The notes below the pieces were generated by a model. That model ran no database searches. It was not told where the DNA came from and saw only the letters and a list, made by a program, of their open reading frames with translations. 64,000 nucleotides of DNA from Cyanophora paradoxa (lineage: Eukaryota > Glaucocystophyceae > Cyanophorales > Cyanophoraceae), in contig QPMI01000534.1 in assembly GCA_004431415.1 (NCBI GenBank), positions 235,099-299,098 on the forward strand. The letters run 5' to 3'. This document shows positions 11,581 through 23,316 of this stretch, in pieces. Position 1 is the stretch's first letter. The number at the start of each line of letters is the position of its first letter. Made by a program: the position numbers and the translations under genes.

Positions 11581-13299
11581 AGGGAAGCATGCGCATCAGG
11601 CTACACTAGTATAGCTAGCTTAACTAGTACTAGTAACGTTGCTGCTGCCGCAGTGCTATCTATAAACTATTTAGCTAGCAGATTGCAGTCTAGGTACCGG
11701 TATGTACGTATACGTAGCAGCCGCTGCAGCTGAGCACTGATCATGATTCATGAAGTGCGCGCTCAGTGAGAACAGTGAGCAGTGAGCATGCGCATGCGCG
11801 GGCCACGTGCACGCGGCACTGCGGCAGTGCTAGAAGATCGGCCGCAGCCCGCAGCTGCAGCCTGGCAGGCCCGCAGCTGCAGAATGCCAGAATCCGATGA
11901 TCGGCGCATGCGCAGATCGGCCGCCGCCGCGCCGGCCCGCCGGGCTGCTCCTCATGCTCGCGATCGGATATCGCGATACCCCGGTCACGTGGTTTTCTAT
12001 TCATGCAGATTTTGCAAGCTGGCTCAGATTTATGAATCGGGGGTAGGATCAATTATTAATATTGTAAATTACACTGTAAATTGGCTGAGAATTTGGCTCT
12101 TTGTCTTAATTGTCTTTCTTCGTGCTCTTGATCCCCTTCAAGGACCCCTTGTCACCCTTGATTGCTTGTGCAACTAGCTATAGTTGTGCAGCTCAAGCTA
12201 ACGTATAACGCTTGTTATATGTCGTCTTCTATTTATGTGTTTATTAATAAGTAGTTGTGATTTTGTCGTCTTTCCGAAGTTCGAATTCGAGAGGGGGGGG
12301 GGGGGGGGGGGGGGCCGTGAGGCCCCCGGCGCGCGGCCCCCGCGGTTCGCTATTGATCAGTCGGCCGGGCCCGTGCCGCACGGTGCCGGGGCCGCGGCCC
12401 GCGGCCCGCGGGCCCCCGCGCCGCTCGAGGCCCAGGGACAATTGGGGGGCTGATTTTGTAATATTCAAATCATTGAATGATGAATAATAGGCTATTATTA
12501 GCTACGGGCATCGACAGGCTTCGAATTCCCGGCCCGTCGGCGGGGGTTAACGTCCCGAAGCCTTTTTGAAGTTCGCCCTGCCTGTCGGAATATTAATACT
12601 GGCACTATCATGATCAAATTACTGTCAAATTCGGCCGCGCCTGGCACCGGGCCGGGCCGGCCGACGGGACTCGCGAATACTAATCGCCGAGAGATCGCTG
12701 AGAGATCTAGAGAGAGAGAGAGAGAGAGTCAAGTCGCGAATCTACTCGTAGATCTCGCAAATTGCGATCGATATCAGCCCTAGGCCTCGGGCCTCGGGCC
12801 TTCATACTTATATATAATTAGGCCCTCCGAGCTCGTGCCAGAGGTCAGGTCATGACGTCAGGGCGGCCTTACCCCCCCGCCCCCCCCTTCCCCTCCCCAA
12901 GGCTTATAATTACGCTTTCCTTTGTAATCTGGCCCGGGCCGGCCCCCGGGCCGGCCTCTACATCGCGGCCCATGAGCCTAGGGCCCAGGCTCCGAGGCTC
13001 CCGCCAGCGGGCGAGTAGCCTATAGCACACTGATTCTTGAAAAGCTGGCGCCAGCTAACTCAGAGAAAACTAGAATATATAAAAGCTACTAAGTGACCGC
13101 AGATTGACCGCAGGTGCTACGTATACTATGTATAAGCCTTGAGGCTGGATGTGATCATGACTGGATAGGGCTGGATGATACGTGGTACGACCCACGTGCA
13201 CGTGCACGCCAAAGGATGCTCCGATGCTCCGAGGCTCTGAACTAAAATAGATCTAGACCTATAGCTAACTACAATGTTAAAGACTTCGCAAGCTGTAGG
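11581..13299. other. Intergenic DNA, low GC, palindrome-rich, with a long G tract
   Basis: No gene is recognised. It contains CTAG/GCTAGC-rich sequence (11600-11720), nested TGCAGCTGCAG palindromes (11820-11890), a run of about 21 G at 12293-12314, an (AG)n run near 12712-12728, and GGCCCGGGCC-type palindromes (12930-12960). It separates the 5' end of copy A from the 3' end of the subtilase gene. Confidence 0.6.
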
Positions 13300-16200
13300 C
13301 TACGGCTTCTTGACGGGGACCTCCCAGGCGAGGCGCGACTCGAGGCCGAAGCCGTACGAGCAGCCGAGCATCACGCTGTACGTCCGCACCGTCGTCCCCG
13401 ACGGCCCCACGAAGCTGCCGGAGAGGGTCGAAAAAGATACGGTCGAAGAGTGCTTAATTTTAGTAAACAGTGCACCTGGGGTCGACGTAGGGGCTGAGCT
13501 GGACGGCGGCGAGGTCCGAGGCGCACGTCTGGTTCCACAGCGCGTAGGGCGAGCCGGAGAGAACAACCTGTCCTTCGGCGCTCGCCAGCGCGTCGCCGGT
13601 CTGCCTCACTTCCAGGCGGCACAGTTTGGCGTGGTCCGGGCACGAATCCGCGAACGTGTACCTGCTCGCAAGATTCGAATTCGGGGCGCAGGAACGCGAT
13701 AAAATGACAGGACAAACCGCAAAGAAACGGGGACGAGCGCGGGCCGCCCGCCGACGACGCCGGTGAGGGTCGAGGGCGTCGCCGTCGCCCCGCTCGCGTA
13801 CGCGTGCTGCGGGGCCGTCGACCGCCGCACCGCCAGCTTGACCTCGCACGATGCTCCGTTGGGCCGGGAGGAGGAGTAGAGCCGGATCGTGTACGTGTTC
13901 CCGACGGCGAGCTGCGATCATCGGATCGCGTGTGAGCGGTCGGGCAATGTCATCCACAGCGATTTCCAACGAATGGAACTGCGCACCGGCGTGCCCGGCG
14001 CGATGCTCTGCGTGAGGGTGGTGGAGATGGGCCGCATGCACGACGAGTCGAACGTAACCTGCGCCAACGTTCCATGTCATGATCAAAGCAGCGGGTCTCA
14101 TAGAGTGAACGCCTGCTATCGCACCTGGGACTTCAGATCGGGGGCGTCAGCGGTGCACTGGTTGGGCGCCACTGTGATGTCCTGGCTCATGGGCGGGCAG
14201 ATCTGCTCGGCCGCTCTGCATAATCAGTCCAAATCTAAAGACATTGGATGTGTTTCTAGATTGGTGCATACCGCCTGGGCGAGCGGGCCGTCCTGATCGA
14301 CGACTGTGAGGGCGAAGGTGCAGTTGCCGCGCGGGCCCTTGCCCGAGTTGTTCGTGATGCTGAACTGGACCTGCGTCGTCCCTGTGCCAGAGGTCGGAAG
14401 GCCTGCGACGGACCAGGCGTTGTTGGTCGGCCAATCCGGAATAGCCGGAAGCAGAGGTGTGCCCGCGGCGGGGCTCTGCGTGAGGGCTATACATGGCGCG
14501 CGTGAGCTTGCAATATATGTCAAATTAAGGCGCAAAAACTCGCGCACTGATGTTGGTGCCCCAGTCGGCGAAGAGAAAACGGCGCAGGTCGGGCACAAGG
14601 GCACCACAGACGCGGTTTCCGTTGTACGTAACCGGCTCGAGGCGCGAGACGGTCATGGGTCCCGGGCACTGGACGCTGTAGTACGTCGTCGGCGCCGCGT
14701 AGGGGAAGCACTGCTCGCCGGAGCCGGAGCCGGAGCCGGAGCCGGGGGTGGTCGAGCCTCCTGGATTTGGGTTCGGGGTCGGGGCGGCGGGGGACGTCCC
14801 GTTGCATTCGGGGTCGCGGACGGAGAGCGTGAAGTTGCCCGTCTGGCTGCTGATGATGGTGCCCTCGACGACGACGTAGTAGTGGGTGGAGAGTGGCAGC
14901 GAGTAGTACTCGGTCAACGTTAGTTCGCAGCCGGCAGCTGCGGGCGGGGGAGATCGCGCGACGTCCAACATGAGAATTTCGCCGATGCAATTAGGCGTCA
15001 GTAAACACGGACATTGCTTTATGACTGAAGCGGTTGCTGTGCCTGGGCAGCCGATGTACAGGTAGAGTGTGGGAACGAAATCGAGATCCGGGGAGCAGAC
15101 CGAAATCCTCGCGTCCCGCCTGAGAAGTATTTCAGTGTCCCAGTGTATAGGTTGACGGCCGCAAAGCACGATTGTGTTAGGATGCACCTGCTAGCTTGTA
15201 GATCCGTCAAACGATATATAGCCTGCCTTCCAGCGCCGCCGACCGCCAAAGGCCAGTCGCGAAGAGAGGACCTGACCGAGCCGCAGTAGGCGAGCTGAGT
15301 GAAGCGCATATTGGCAGGGCAAGCAGCAGCTGTATGAGCCGAGGAGCATGAGATCTTAAGACTGAAAGAAACATTGAGAACTGCTCACGTGTACGCGAGC
15401 CCGGAGATGACATGTATGACGAGCAGAAGCTGTCCTTGCCGTAGAACTCCAGCGTGATTGGATTTCTTGAAAAAAGGGTCTCGGTCGGCGGCCAGGCCAG
15501 TGGGCCGACGGGCATCAGCCTACTATCGCTTCTCGGCACTATGTAACGGAAAATTGTGACGATGTAATACGCCCCTGCAAGCAGCCCGCGAGTGCCGGAC
15601 ACCACCAGGCTGTCACTGCCAGCTTATCGCAGCACGAGTCAATGCACTGTAGCTAGTTATATATACATATATATAATTCTGCATGCGCACTCGTCGAGAT
15701 TATACGGGCCCTTGAAGAAGTTGGGCAATCGTCAATTAGAAGATGCGCAGTGGTATAGCGATCTTCAGGTTTGAATGTTGTTCCGACGTAGTATAAGCCA
15801 TAGCCACTTGTTTGTAAGATCATTCTGCCACGTTAGTAGGCATTAGATAATTATATAAGCTCCAGAGCCACGTGCACAATAAACACTCGTGCGGACCCTC
15901 CGGATGACGTGATAGTCGGCAGAATTACTCGCGAGACGACGCTCCGGTAGTGCACGAAGTAGTAGTTATTGCCATCGTAATCATAAGATTGGGGAATGAC
16001 ATCCTTGTACACCGACTCCAGAGACTTTCCGATCGCGACGGCTAGGTTGTTCTGTGGCGTTGAGATGATGACGGCCTGCCCGCAAGGGGTCAGCTCCAGG
16101 GCGCTGCACGACTGTCCGGAGCCGGTAGTGAGTTCGGCCCCCGGCGGTGTGGCGCAGGAGTCGTCTGTTGTGTCCAAGCGAAATTCGCGAGAAAAAGCTC

Positions 16201-18467
16201 TGTAATCAGCTGCAGAGTAGCGCCAGCCCTGCTCAACACAATTCAGTTTTCTCTTAAGCTTTGCAATGCGGCATGACCGCGCCGAACCTGGACCAGGACA
16301 TAGTACGTGCCGGACTTGAGCGTGAATGGAGAGTCTGCAGAGAGGCAGGCACGCGGTCGAACTTTGGAAACCACGAGGCAGCGATAAGAACGCACGAATA
16401 TAAACCCGCTGCAGTCCGCTTGAAGCCGATTCCGATGAGCTGATGCGTTGGTAGGAAGGCATGCTGGGCGAGCCGATGTAAAGGTACATCTCCGGACGAC
16501 TAAACTCGGAATAGTTCCCCACAGAAATCCGAAAGTTGATTCTGCAAACGCGGTATGCGTTAATTGTTTGACCTATAACTGCTCGACTCGCGATACGCAC
16601 CTATCCTGTTCGACTCGCAGCCGAGCGACGAATACACCAGTTATTTGCTGGGGTGTGCTGTAGAGGTACGGGACACCAGCTGCTGCCGCCTCGACGCTCC
16701 AGTCCCCCACCACTCTATACCATCTGGTGAGAACCCGATACAAGTCCTTTGGCTTGTTCGCGAGGGTCTCGCGTAGGGAGGAGCAGCCGGAAACCGTTGC
16801 CTGCACGAGGCTCGCGTTGTATGCCGGCGAACCGACCGTGGAAGCGAAGCCTGCCCGAAAGATTCAATGATTCGAAGCGCCCAGCGAGCTTATCCGCGGA
16901 CCAGGAAGAACGAGGTTTTTCACGCTAAGGAGAAGATCCGGGCTTCCGGTCCTGAGGCTTGTGGCCACCAAGGCACCCGAGAGCGCTCCTGTCTTTACTG
17001 CTGACTCGACAGTCTGCGCTCGGGATCGCTGCAGCTTCTCATGTTACGGAGATTGAGAGCGCGCTCACCGCCACGGTCGCGGACGGAAACGCCTGCCGGT
17101 AGAGAGCAATCACACCCGCAGCGAGGGCGGCGGAGAAGGACGTCCCGTGCACGACCGTTCGGTCAGCAGTGAAGCCCTCTGGATAAATGCTGTGGTCGGT
17201 GATAACAAAATACGCTTTCGAGCCCGTCTCGAATGAGCCCGTGTCGATCTCATACGGCTTCATGGCCGCGAGGATGTTCTGCCCCGGGGCGAAGAGGGTG
17301 ACGCAGGAGCCCCAGTTGGAGAAGCCGGCGCGGTAGTCGTCCTGGTCGCTCGCCCCAACGTTGATCACGTTCGGGGTGTTGCCTGTAAAATAAAAGGGAT
17401 GAGTTGAATTCCGGAGCCGTTGAATCGATTCTGGATTTCGCGCACCAGGTAGGGCAGTACAGCTGGGGATTTGAATCGCGCATGACATTAGTTTTCTTGC
17501 GAGACATTAGCGAGACTGAAGGTCCGCACCTGTCGCTCGCATCGTTTCCTGCAGCCTACGTAGTCTTTGAGCAACTGCGTTCGAAAAATGCACGAACTTG
17601 TGCGCACCGTAACCACAACAGCCCCCACGTTTCGAAGGCTGCGTGCAAAGAGCGTCTGTGAGAGAGCAAGCGAGCGAGAAAGCTTTAAGAAATTCTCCAA
17701 GATCAAAGCTGACCGAGTGACGGCATCGTTGTAGGCCGGGTCATAAGTAAGCAAGTTGCCTACGGACAGAGAAGCGGAGACGACGCCGAGGAGGACGACC
17801 GCCTTGCGGCCCGTGCGGCTGTTCATGCTCGCGATCGCCGCGTCCATGCCTGCGGACGAGGATTCACAAACGCTGTAACACGCCAGCAGAAGTATATGTA
17901 CGCACCAGCAATAACACTGCTGCTTGAAGTCATTGCGAAGCAGTTGCTCGTGGGATTGCTTCGATCCTGGTGCGCGAACACTGCGCGATGCAAGGTGAGA
18001 AAGTGCTCGCGAAGCCGAATAAATGACTGGATGGGCGCCAGCACCTTTGAGTGCGAGAATCGTTGCCCCTGGAGCTGCTCCCAGAGTGCTCCCAGCGGCG
18101 ACCTGGCGACATGTATGTATAGTTGCGTCAGCGCTCGCGGCCGCGACGTTCGGCGTTGAAACCAAGATCTTGAAAACGCACGGAAGCGACGGCGGTGCCG
18201 TGAAACTGCGGCGAGCACTCGGCGGCCCAGTACTCGCTGCTGGAGGAATACATGGACGAGTCGACGTCGAAGAGGCGGACCTGCGCGGGCGAGACGCGAT
18301 ATCGCGATCAAACAAGCTGACGCGCAAATCTGTGGTGCGACAAGGAGGGGGGAGGGGGGTCGAGGCGGGGAGGGATGGGGTGGTGGGGGTGGGGGTGGTG
18401 GGGGTGGGGGGGGGGGGGCGGGGGGGGGGGGGGGGGGCATTGAGCTGGAAGGGAGTGCTGGAAGCCG

Positions 18468-18504
<37 letters not shown>

Positions 18505-19945
18505 AGAAGGAAGAAGGGGGGAGGGGGGAGGAGAGGAGGGACGGATCCCGCGACGGAAGGGGGATCCAGCCAGCAAGACATCGACGCACCACGCGGGAGC
18601 CGAACTCGGGGTGGTTCGCGAAAATGCCCGTGTCAAGCACGTAGATGTCCACGTTGGCGCCGTCCACCGTGCCCCGCTGGTACTTTCCGTCCAGCGGCTT
18701 CGAGCCGTCCAGCCTGCGCTCGCCTCAGGTTTTGACGATCCAGGCGGGAGACTTCTACTCAAGCCGCGCTCACCGGTCGAGGTGCCACGCGGAGAGGTTT
18801 GCGGCCCACGGGGACGGCTCGATGCGAGTGCCGGTGCTGAAGTCGGGGAGAGGCGTCCCAGTGCCAGCCGGGAAAAAGAGCTCGGAGGTAGATTGGGCTC
18901 CTGATTGCGCAGGTAGCAACACCTAGTGGGAAAGTCGCGAGGAGTGTTAATTGTCATTGCTAGTGACATATGCGAACTAACGCAAAAGGCGCAGTTAAAT
19001 TAAAGGCTTCCAACTTCGGACGGACGGACCCTGTCCGGGACGACGAAGCTGACGTCCTCGTGCGCCGCCAGCTCCGCCCGCACTTCCGGTGTCAGCCTGC
19101 GCCGCGTTAGATATCGATGACGGAGGACGGCAGGGAGCCCGAGGCGCGGACCTGGCGGAGAAGCCGCGGAGGGCGTGCGAGAAGGAGCGCGTGACCTCGA
19201 CGTGGCCCTCCTCCGCCCCGTGCTTGGCCCGCGCCGCCGCCCGCGCGTGCGCCTTCACCCGCTCCACGTGCTCCTCCGTCGCGTGGCCCCGGAGCCCCTG
19301 CGCGCGCATCTAAGCGGGAGGAGAGCAAAGCATAAGAACTCCGATCCGAAGCGGACCACGATGTAGTGGTGCTCGATGGCGGCGCCGTGCCGCTCGGCGG
19401 CGGCGGCGGCCTCCGGGCTCGTCTCCCGCAGGTGCGTCATCGACATCGCCGCTGCGCCGACGACACGCGGCGCTGCGCAAGCAAGATCGGACGTCGACCT
19501 GGGATTTCGAGCGGCCGAAAGGGGAGCGAGGGGCGCACAAGCACCGCCTTCTGCCTGCTCCGGCCCGCGGCGGGCGCCTGTGCCCCTTTCATCCAGCATG
19601 TGCCCCTGCCGCTGTACCTGCTCCTTGAGGTTCGCCAGCTCCGCCCTAAGCGCGGCGATGTCTGCGCGCGCGGGGTGCCATGCGATCGATGGTTATAAGC
19701 GGCGAAGCGCACGGGAGAGGCCTAGCTATAGGCCCAGGGCGCATCCGCGAGGAATTCTGGATTTCGATCGCGGTCTACTCGAGCGAGGCGGCGCGCGCAC
19801 CCGACGCTGCGGAGTCTTCGCCTCCCTGCCGATGCTTCGTTTCGCGCTTCGTTTCCCCAGCCGCATGGGCTGCCGCCACGATCGAGAGCAGCTGGACCGC
19901 CACGAGCGCAAGGGCAACCACGCGAAGACGGCCGCTGCGGGCCAT
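13300..19945 (-). CDS. Secreted subtilisin-like serine protease (S8, proteinase K type) with long C-terminal beta-domain array
   Basis: Translation starts at 19945 with a signal peptide (MARSGRLRVVALALVAVQLL). A short coiled coil follows (IAALRAELANLKEQVQRQ, about 19660-19610), then an I9-type propeptide split by an intron (HHYIVV near 19360; EEHVERVKAHARAAARAK near 19290-19240). The catalytic set is complete: Asp in DIYVLDTGI (about 18637), His in FHGTAVAS (about 18202), the oxyanion Asn in AAGNDASD (about 17550, a short exon) and Ser in HGTSFSAALAAG (17138-17140). Downstream exons (about 16800-13300) encode several Tyr-rich beta-sandwich segments (RISVGNYSEFSRPEMYLYIG; THYYVVVEGTIISSQTGNFTL) that resemble bacterial pre-peptidase C-terminal domains, separated by Gly-Ser/Pro linkers. 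The stop is at 13300. It probably acts outside the cell. At least 12 introns are needed. Confidence 0.85.
14709..14740 (-). repeat. GAGCCG microsatellite (Gly-Ser linker)
   Basis: Tandem GGAGCC units in an exon of the subtilase gene encode a (Gly-Ser)n linker between beta domains on the minus strand. Confidence 0.8.
18405..18503. repeat. Facing poly-G and poly-C tracts in a subtilase intron
   Basis: On the plus strand two long G runs (18409-18437, interrupted once) are followed about 30 nt later by a run of about 36 C (18468-18503). The tracts are complementary and could pair. They lie between the exon carrying the catalytic Asp and the exon carrying the catalytic His, so they are probably intronic. 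Confidence 0.85.
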
Positions 19946-20182
19946 GCTTATCGCTGCGGGCATGGGCCGCGCGTGTTCCATGTCGCTGCAGCCTGCAGCT
20001 GGTGCTGCTCCTGCCCGCTGCTGCTCAGCACTGCGGCAGCAGCTCAGGCGGGGGGAGTCAGGCCCTGAGGCTACTACTACTAGTACTACCGGCACGGTAG
20101 TATAGCCTAGACTGCTGCCTAGTAGACTAGGCTGTTACAGTGTTACTAAGTTAGCGCTCACCGTGGCACACCGTCCCTAGTA

Positions 20183-20673
20183 GAGCTGTGCTCGCTGGGG
20201 GGGGCCGGGCCCAGCGGCCGCTGAAGCCCGGCGAGCGGCGCCCGTCGCTGGCCCGTCGCTGAGGTGGGGGTACCGCCAAAACCTGTAGAAAAACTGCTGA
20301 AAACCGACCGAAAACCTATCTGTTCCGTTTAGTTTATTTCGTACAAGCTTTTAAGATGCGCGCGTACGCAAATGCAGATTTAATGCTTAGTTCCGCGAGC
20401 CATCTGTCAATTTCTGCGAGATAGAGGCCAGCTGCAGGCTGCTTTTGGGCGAAGCGGAGCGCCTGGATGCTCGAAAACAGTCGAAATTTAGCAAGATTGA
20501 TCGGCTACGCCGACCTACGTCGACCTTCAGATGAGAAAAAAGCGGGATGGAGCTTTTTCTGGCGCCTGTCAGCCATAAAAAACGCTGAGCGAGGAGGTGT
20601 CGCTGGCGGAAAACGCCAAGCGTAGCGGCCGCTGGAACCTCGCGAGCGAAGCGACCACCAGCGACCACAGCCC
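20183..20673. mobile_element. Foldback element with TA flanks (MITE-like)
   Basis: Imperfect terminal inverted repeats: the left end starts GAGCTGTGCTCGCTGG and the reverse complement of the right end starts GGGCTGTGGTCGCTGG (14 of 16 match). Both ends are bordered by TA, and CAGCGGCCGCTG-like palindromes lie just inside each end. There is no coding capacity for a transposase. Confidence 0.55.
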
Positions 20674-20771
20674 TAGTCCCTAGTACTCCCTACAGCCTAC
20701 AGGCTGCAGGCTGCAGCGCTAGCTATCATAGTGACATAGTATAGAAATAGCCTATAGCCTATACTATACTA

Positions 20772-21019
20772 CCGTAATGCACTTTATTAATGCGCGCACT
20801 TAATTAATGCGGCACCAAATTAATGCGTTTTCCGTTGGCAAAACGCATTAATTTGGTACCGCATTATTATCGAAACGCTAAGAAACTGCTGTATATGTAC
20901 CCCCAACCGCAGCCAAAAGGCTTCAAAACGCATTAATTTGGTGCCGCATTAATAGCCATTATAGGGGTCCGGGTCCAAAATCGCATTAATATCTGGCGCA
21001 TTAATTAAGTGCATTACGG
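20772..21019. mobile_element. TA-flanked MITE with near-perfect terminal inverted repeats
   Basis: The first 24 bases (starting CCGTAATGCACTT) and the reverse complement of the last 24 bases differ at one position. A TA dinucleotide borders each end, as expected for Tc1/mariner-type insertion. Inside, the motif AAACGCATTAATTTGGT recurs in both orientations (20818-20868, 20934-20960), forming a nested hairpin. The roughly 250 bp length and lack of an ORF fit a non-autonomous MITE. Confidence 0.85.
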
Positions 21020-23156
21020 TATATGATAGCGGCACTCAGTGACTGCCGCTGCAGTGCCGCATCATCGCGGCATGCGCAGTGCTGCGGCACTGCGGCAGTG
21101 CAGCCTCACTGTGCAGTGCAGTGCCAGACACTGCCAGTGCAGCCTGCCAGGCTTGCAAGTTGCGACTCAACTTGCGAGTCTTGCGAGTCAGTTGCGACTC
21201 AAAAAAGTTGCGAGCCTCGGATGATCTGCCTACGCTACGAGTTATGGCTCTATGGCGCGATTTCCGCCATACAAACCTTTTTCCGAGTCAAGTTGATTGA
21301 CTCAACTCGGCAGAGCTCTCGACCAATGGCCGCCCGGTGCCCGGTTTCGAGTCAAATTAGTGTTGCCAGGTGCCCGCGTTTTCCCCGTACTAATTCGACT
21401 TGAAAATGCCAGTGTTTTCTGATTGGGCACGTGCCGGTATATTTCGCATGCTATATAAAAGCTGCTGTTGGCAGTTACTAGACGGCGGTTACTAGGACTA
21501 TACCAGGTAGCTACTAGAACCATACCAGGTACTAATTTACATAAGGGCAGGATCTGCCAGTTTCGCGCCCATGGCCAGTCCAGTCTGATCTGCCAGTTTC
21601 GCCCCAGGCTAGCGCTAGTCGGATGACTCGGATCCAGTCTGATCATGATCATGAGGCTCTAGATCTGAGCGCCGGCCGGCGCCGGCCCGCCGGGGCCGCC
21701 GGGCGCCTCGGCCCGCGCCGGCGGCCGCGGCCGCGGGCGCCGGCAGCCGCGCGCGGGCCGGCGCCTGCCAGCCAGTGCCAGCACTGCCAGGCAGCCCAGG
21801 CTGCACTGCCGCAGCAGTGCCGCTGCAGGCTGCAGCCTGCAGCTGAGTGCGCCTGAGTCTGAGAATGACTCAATCGCGGCTCGATCAATTATGTACGCCG
21901 CCATCTGATCTTCAGGGTAAATCAGAACACGTAGAGGAAATATGCAGATCGGGTGTAATTTAATGAATGTTGCGTTTTCGTTGTTTGAATGCGCAATTCA
22001 ACATTTGGTCCAGGCAGTTACAGAAACTACCCACTCGGTAATCTGGGTATACGTAGCTGCTGGCAGCCTGCACTGCGGCAGTGCAGCTGGCCCTGCGGCA
22101 CTGCAGTCACTGAGTGCGCATGCGAGGCTGGGGCCTAGCCGCCCAGTAGGCTTGCTGCCTCGAGCCTAGCCAGCTAACAAGCCGGCTAGGCTATATAGCT
22201 AGCGGACTTTGGCGGGCGGCTCAAGCCGGCTCGCAAGCCCGGCTAGCGCGGATCCGGATGGCGCTAGCCAGCTAGCCAGCTAGCCGCCAGCTGGCCGGAG
22301 GGGCAAGCCCCGTGGGCTAGACCAGGCCATTGGAGGGGGGGAGGAGCTTGAAAGGGGGGGGAAATCAGGCTAGCCTGGCAAGCCGGCTAGCGAAGGGTTA
22401 AAACGTTTTTGGCAGTCGAGGACTCGATTGCGAGGCATGCGCAAGCCTGCTTGCTAGCGGCTCGAGCGCTAGCCGATTTTCGGGCTGGCTAGGCTTGGCT
22501 CGATCGCGAGCCGGTCCCGGGGCCCGGGACTCGGGGGCCGGGAGTCCGGGACCGTCGAATCGTCGACCTCGGACTCGGGACTGTGGCGCCGGCCCCCAGT
22601 CCGACGGTCTGTGGGCCAGACTGTGGCCCTGACTCAGGCTGACTGTGGGCCGGGCCGCCCGGGCGGCCTGCAGCCTGCAGGCTGCAGCCTGCAGGCCGCT
22701 GCACTGAGTGCAGCTGCACTGCTGCAGCCTGCAGCTGCAGGCTGCAGCCTGCAGGCGGGGCCGCCGGCCCGCCGCGCCGGGCGCCGGGCCGCCGGCGCCG
22801 CCGGGCCGCCGGCTGCCAGCCTGCAGCCTGCCACACTGCAGCCACAGCGCCACTGTGCCACTAGCTATAGTACTGCGGCACTGGCAGCCGCACTGCCTGC
22901 CGCACTGCAGCCTGGCAGCGGCCAGGCAGCCGCAGTGCCAGCCTGGCAGCCAGTGGCAGGCTGCCGCGCGCCGTGGCCCGCGGGCCGCGGCGCAGTCGAC
23001 AGTGAGTGCTGAACTTCGGAATTCGAAGCAGCACCCAACGAGCTCCCCCGGGGCCCGGCCGGGCTGGTAGGCTGCGGCGGTACGGTAGCCTGATCAGTGA
23101 TCATCGGATCATAGAATGCTTCCGAAGTTCCGAAGTTCCCTGATCCGATGATCATG

Positions 23157-23316
23157 ACTCAGTGAGGAGCTGCGCGACCGCCGGCCGCGGCCGACGCGGC
23201 TATCCGACGCACTGCGGCGGCATATGGCGCGACTCGCTGTGCGAGTCGAGCGGCCGCGGCCGCGCTGGCCATGGACTCGCGCCTGGAGTTGCGCAGCTGC
23301 AGCCCACTCTTGGCCG
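23157..23316 (+). promoter_or_regulatory. Upstream region of copy B, conserved with copy A
   Basis: It matches the reverse complement of 11456-11575 (GAGGAGCTGCGCGACCG, CGAGTCGAGCGGCCGCGGCC). Similarity fades upstream of about 23155, which marks the inner breakpoint of the inverted duplication on this side. Confidence 0.5.

Larger units (their letters stand above)
19946..23156. other. Intergenic DNA between subtilase and copy B
   Basis: No gene is recognised. It contains two foldback elements (about 20183-20673 and 20772-21019), CTAG/GCTAGC-rich sequence (22130-22450), and dense self-complementary GC sequence made of CTGCAG, GGCCGCCGG and TGCCAGCCTGGCA (21030-21180, 21660-21850, 22640-23000). 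A TATA-like TATATAAAAG sits at about 21452 with no gene downstream that I can support. Confidence 0.6.

Noticed and set aside
14147-14923. Plus-strand frames over the subtilase tail
   Set aside because: They are antisense to exons with clear beta-domain sequence and low-complexity Gly-Ser linkers.
21448-21465. TATATAAAAG promoter-like motif; another at about 13077
   Set aside because: No gene with support starts downstream, and AT-rich runs are expected in this intergenic DNA.
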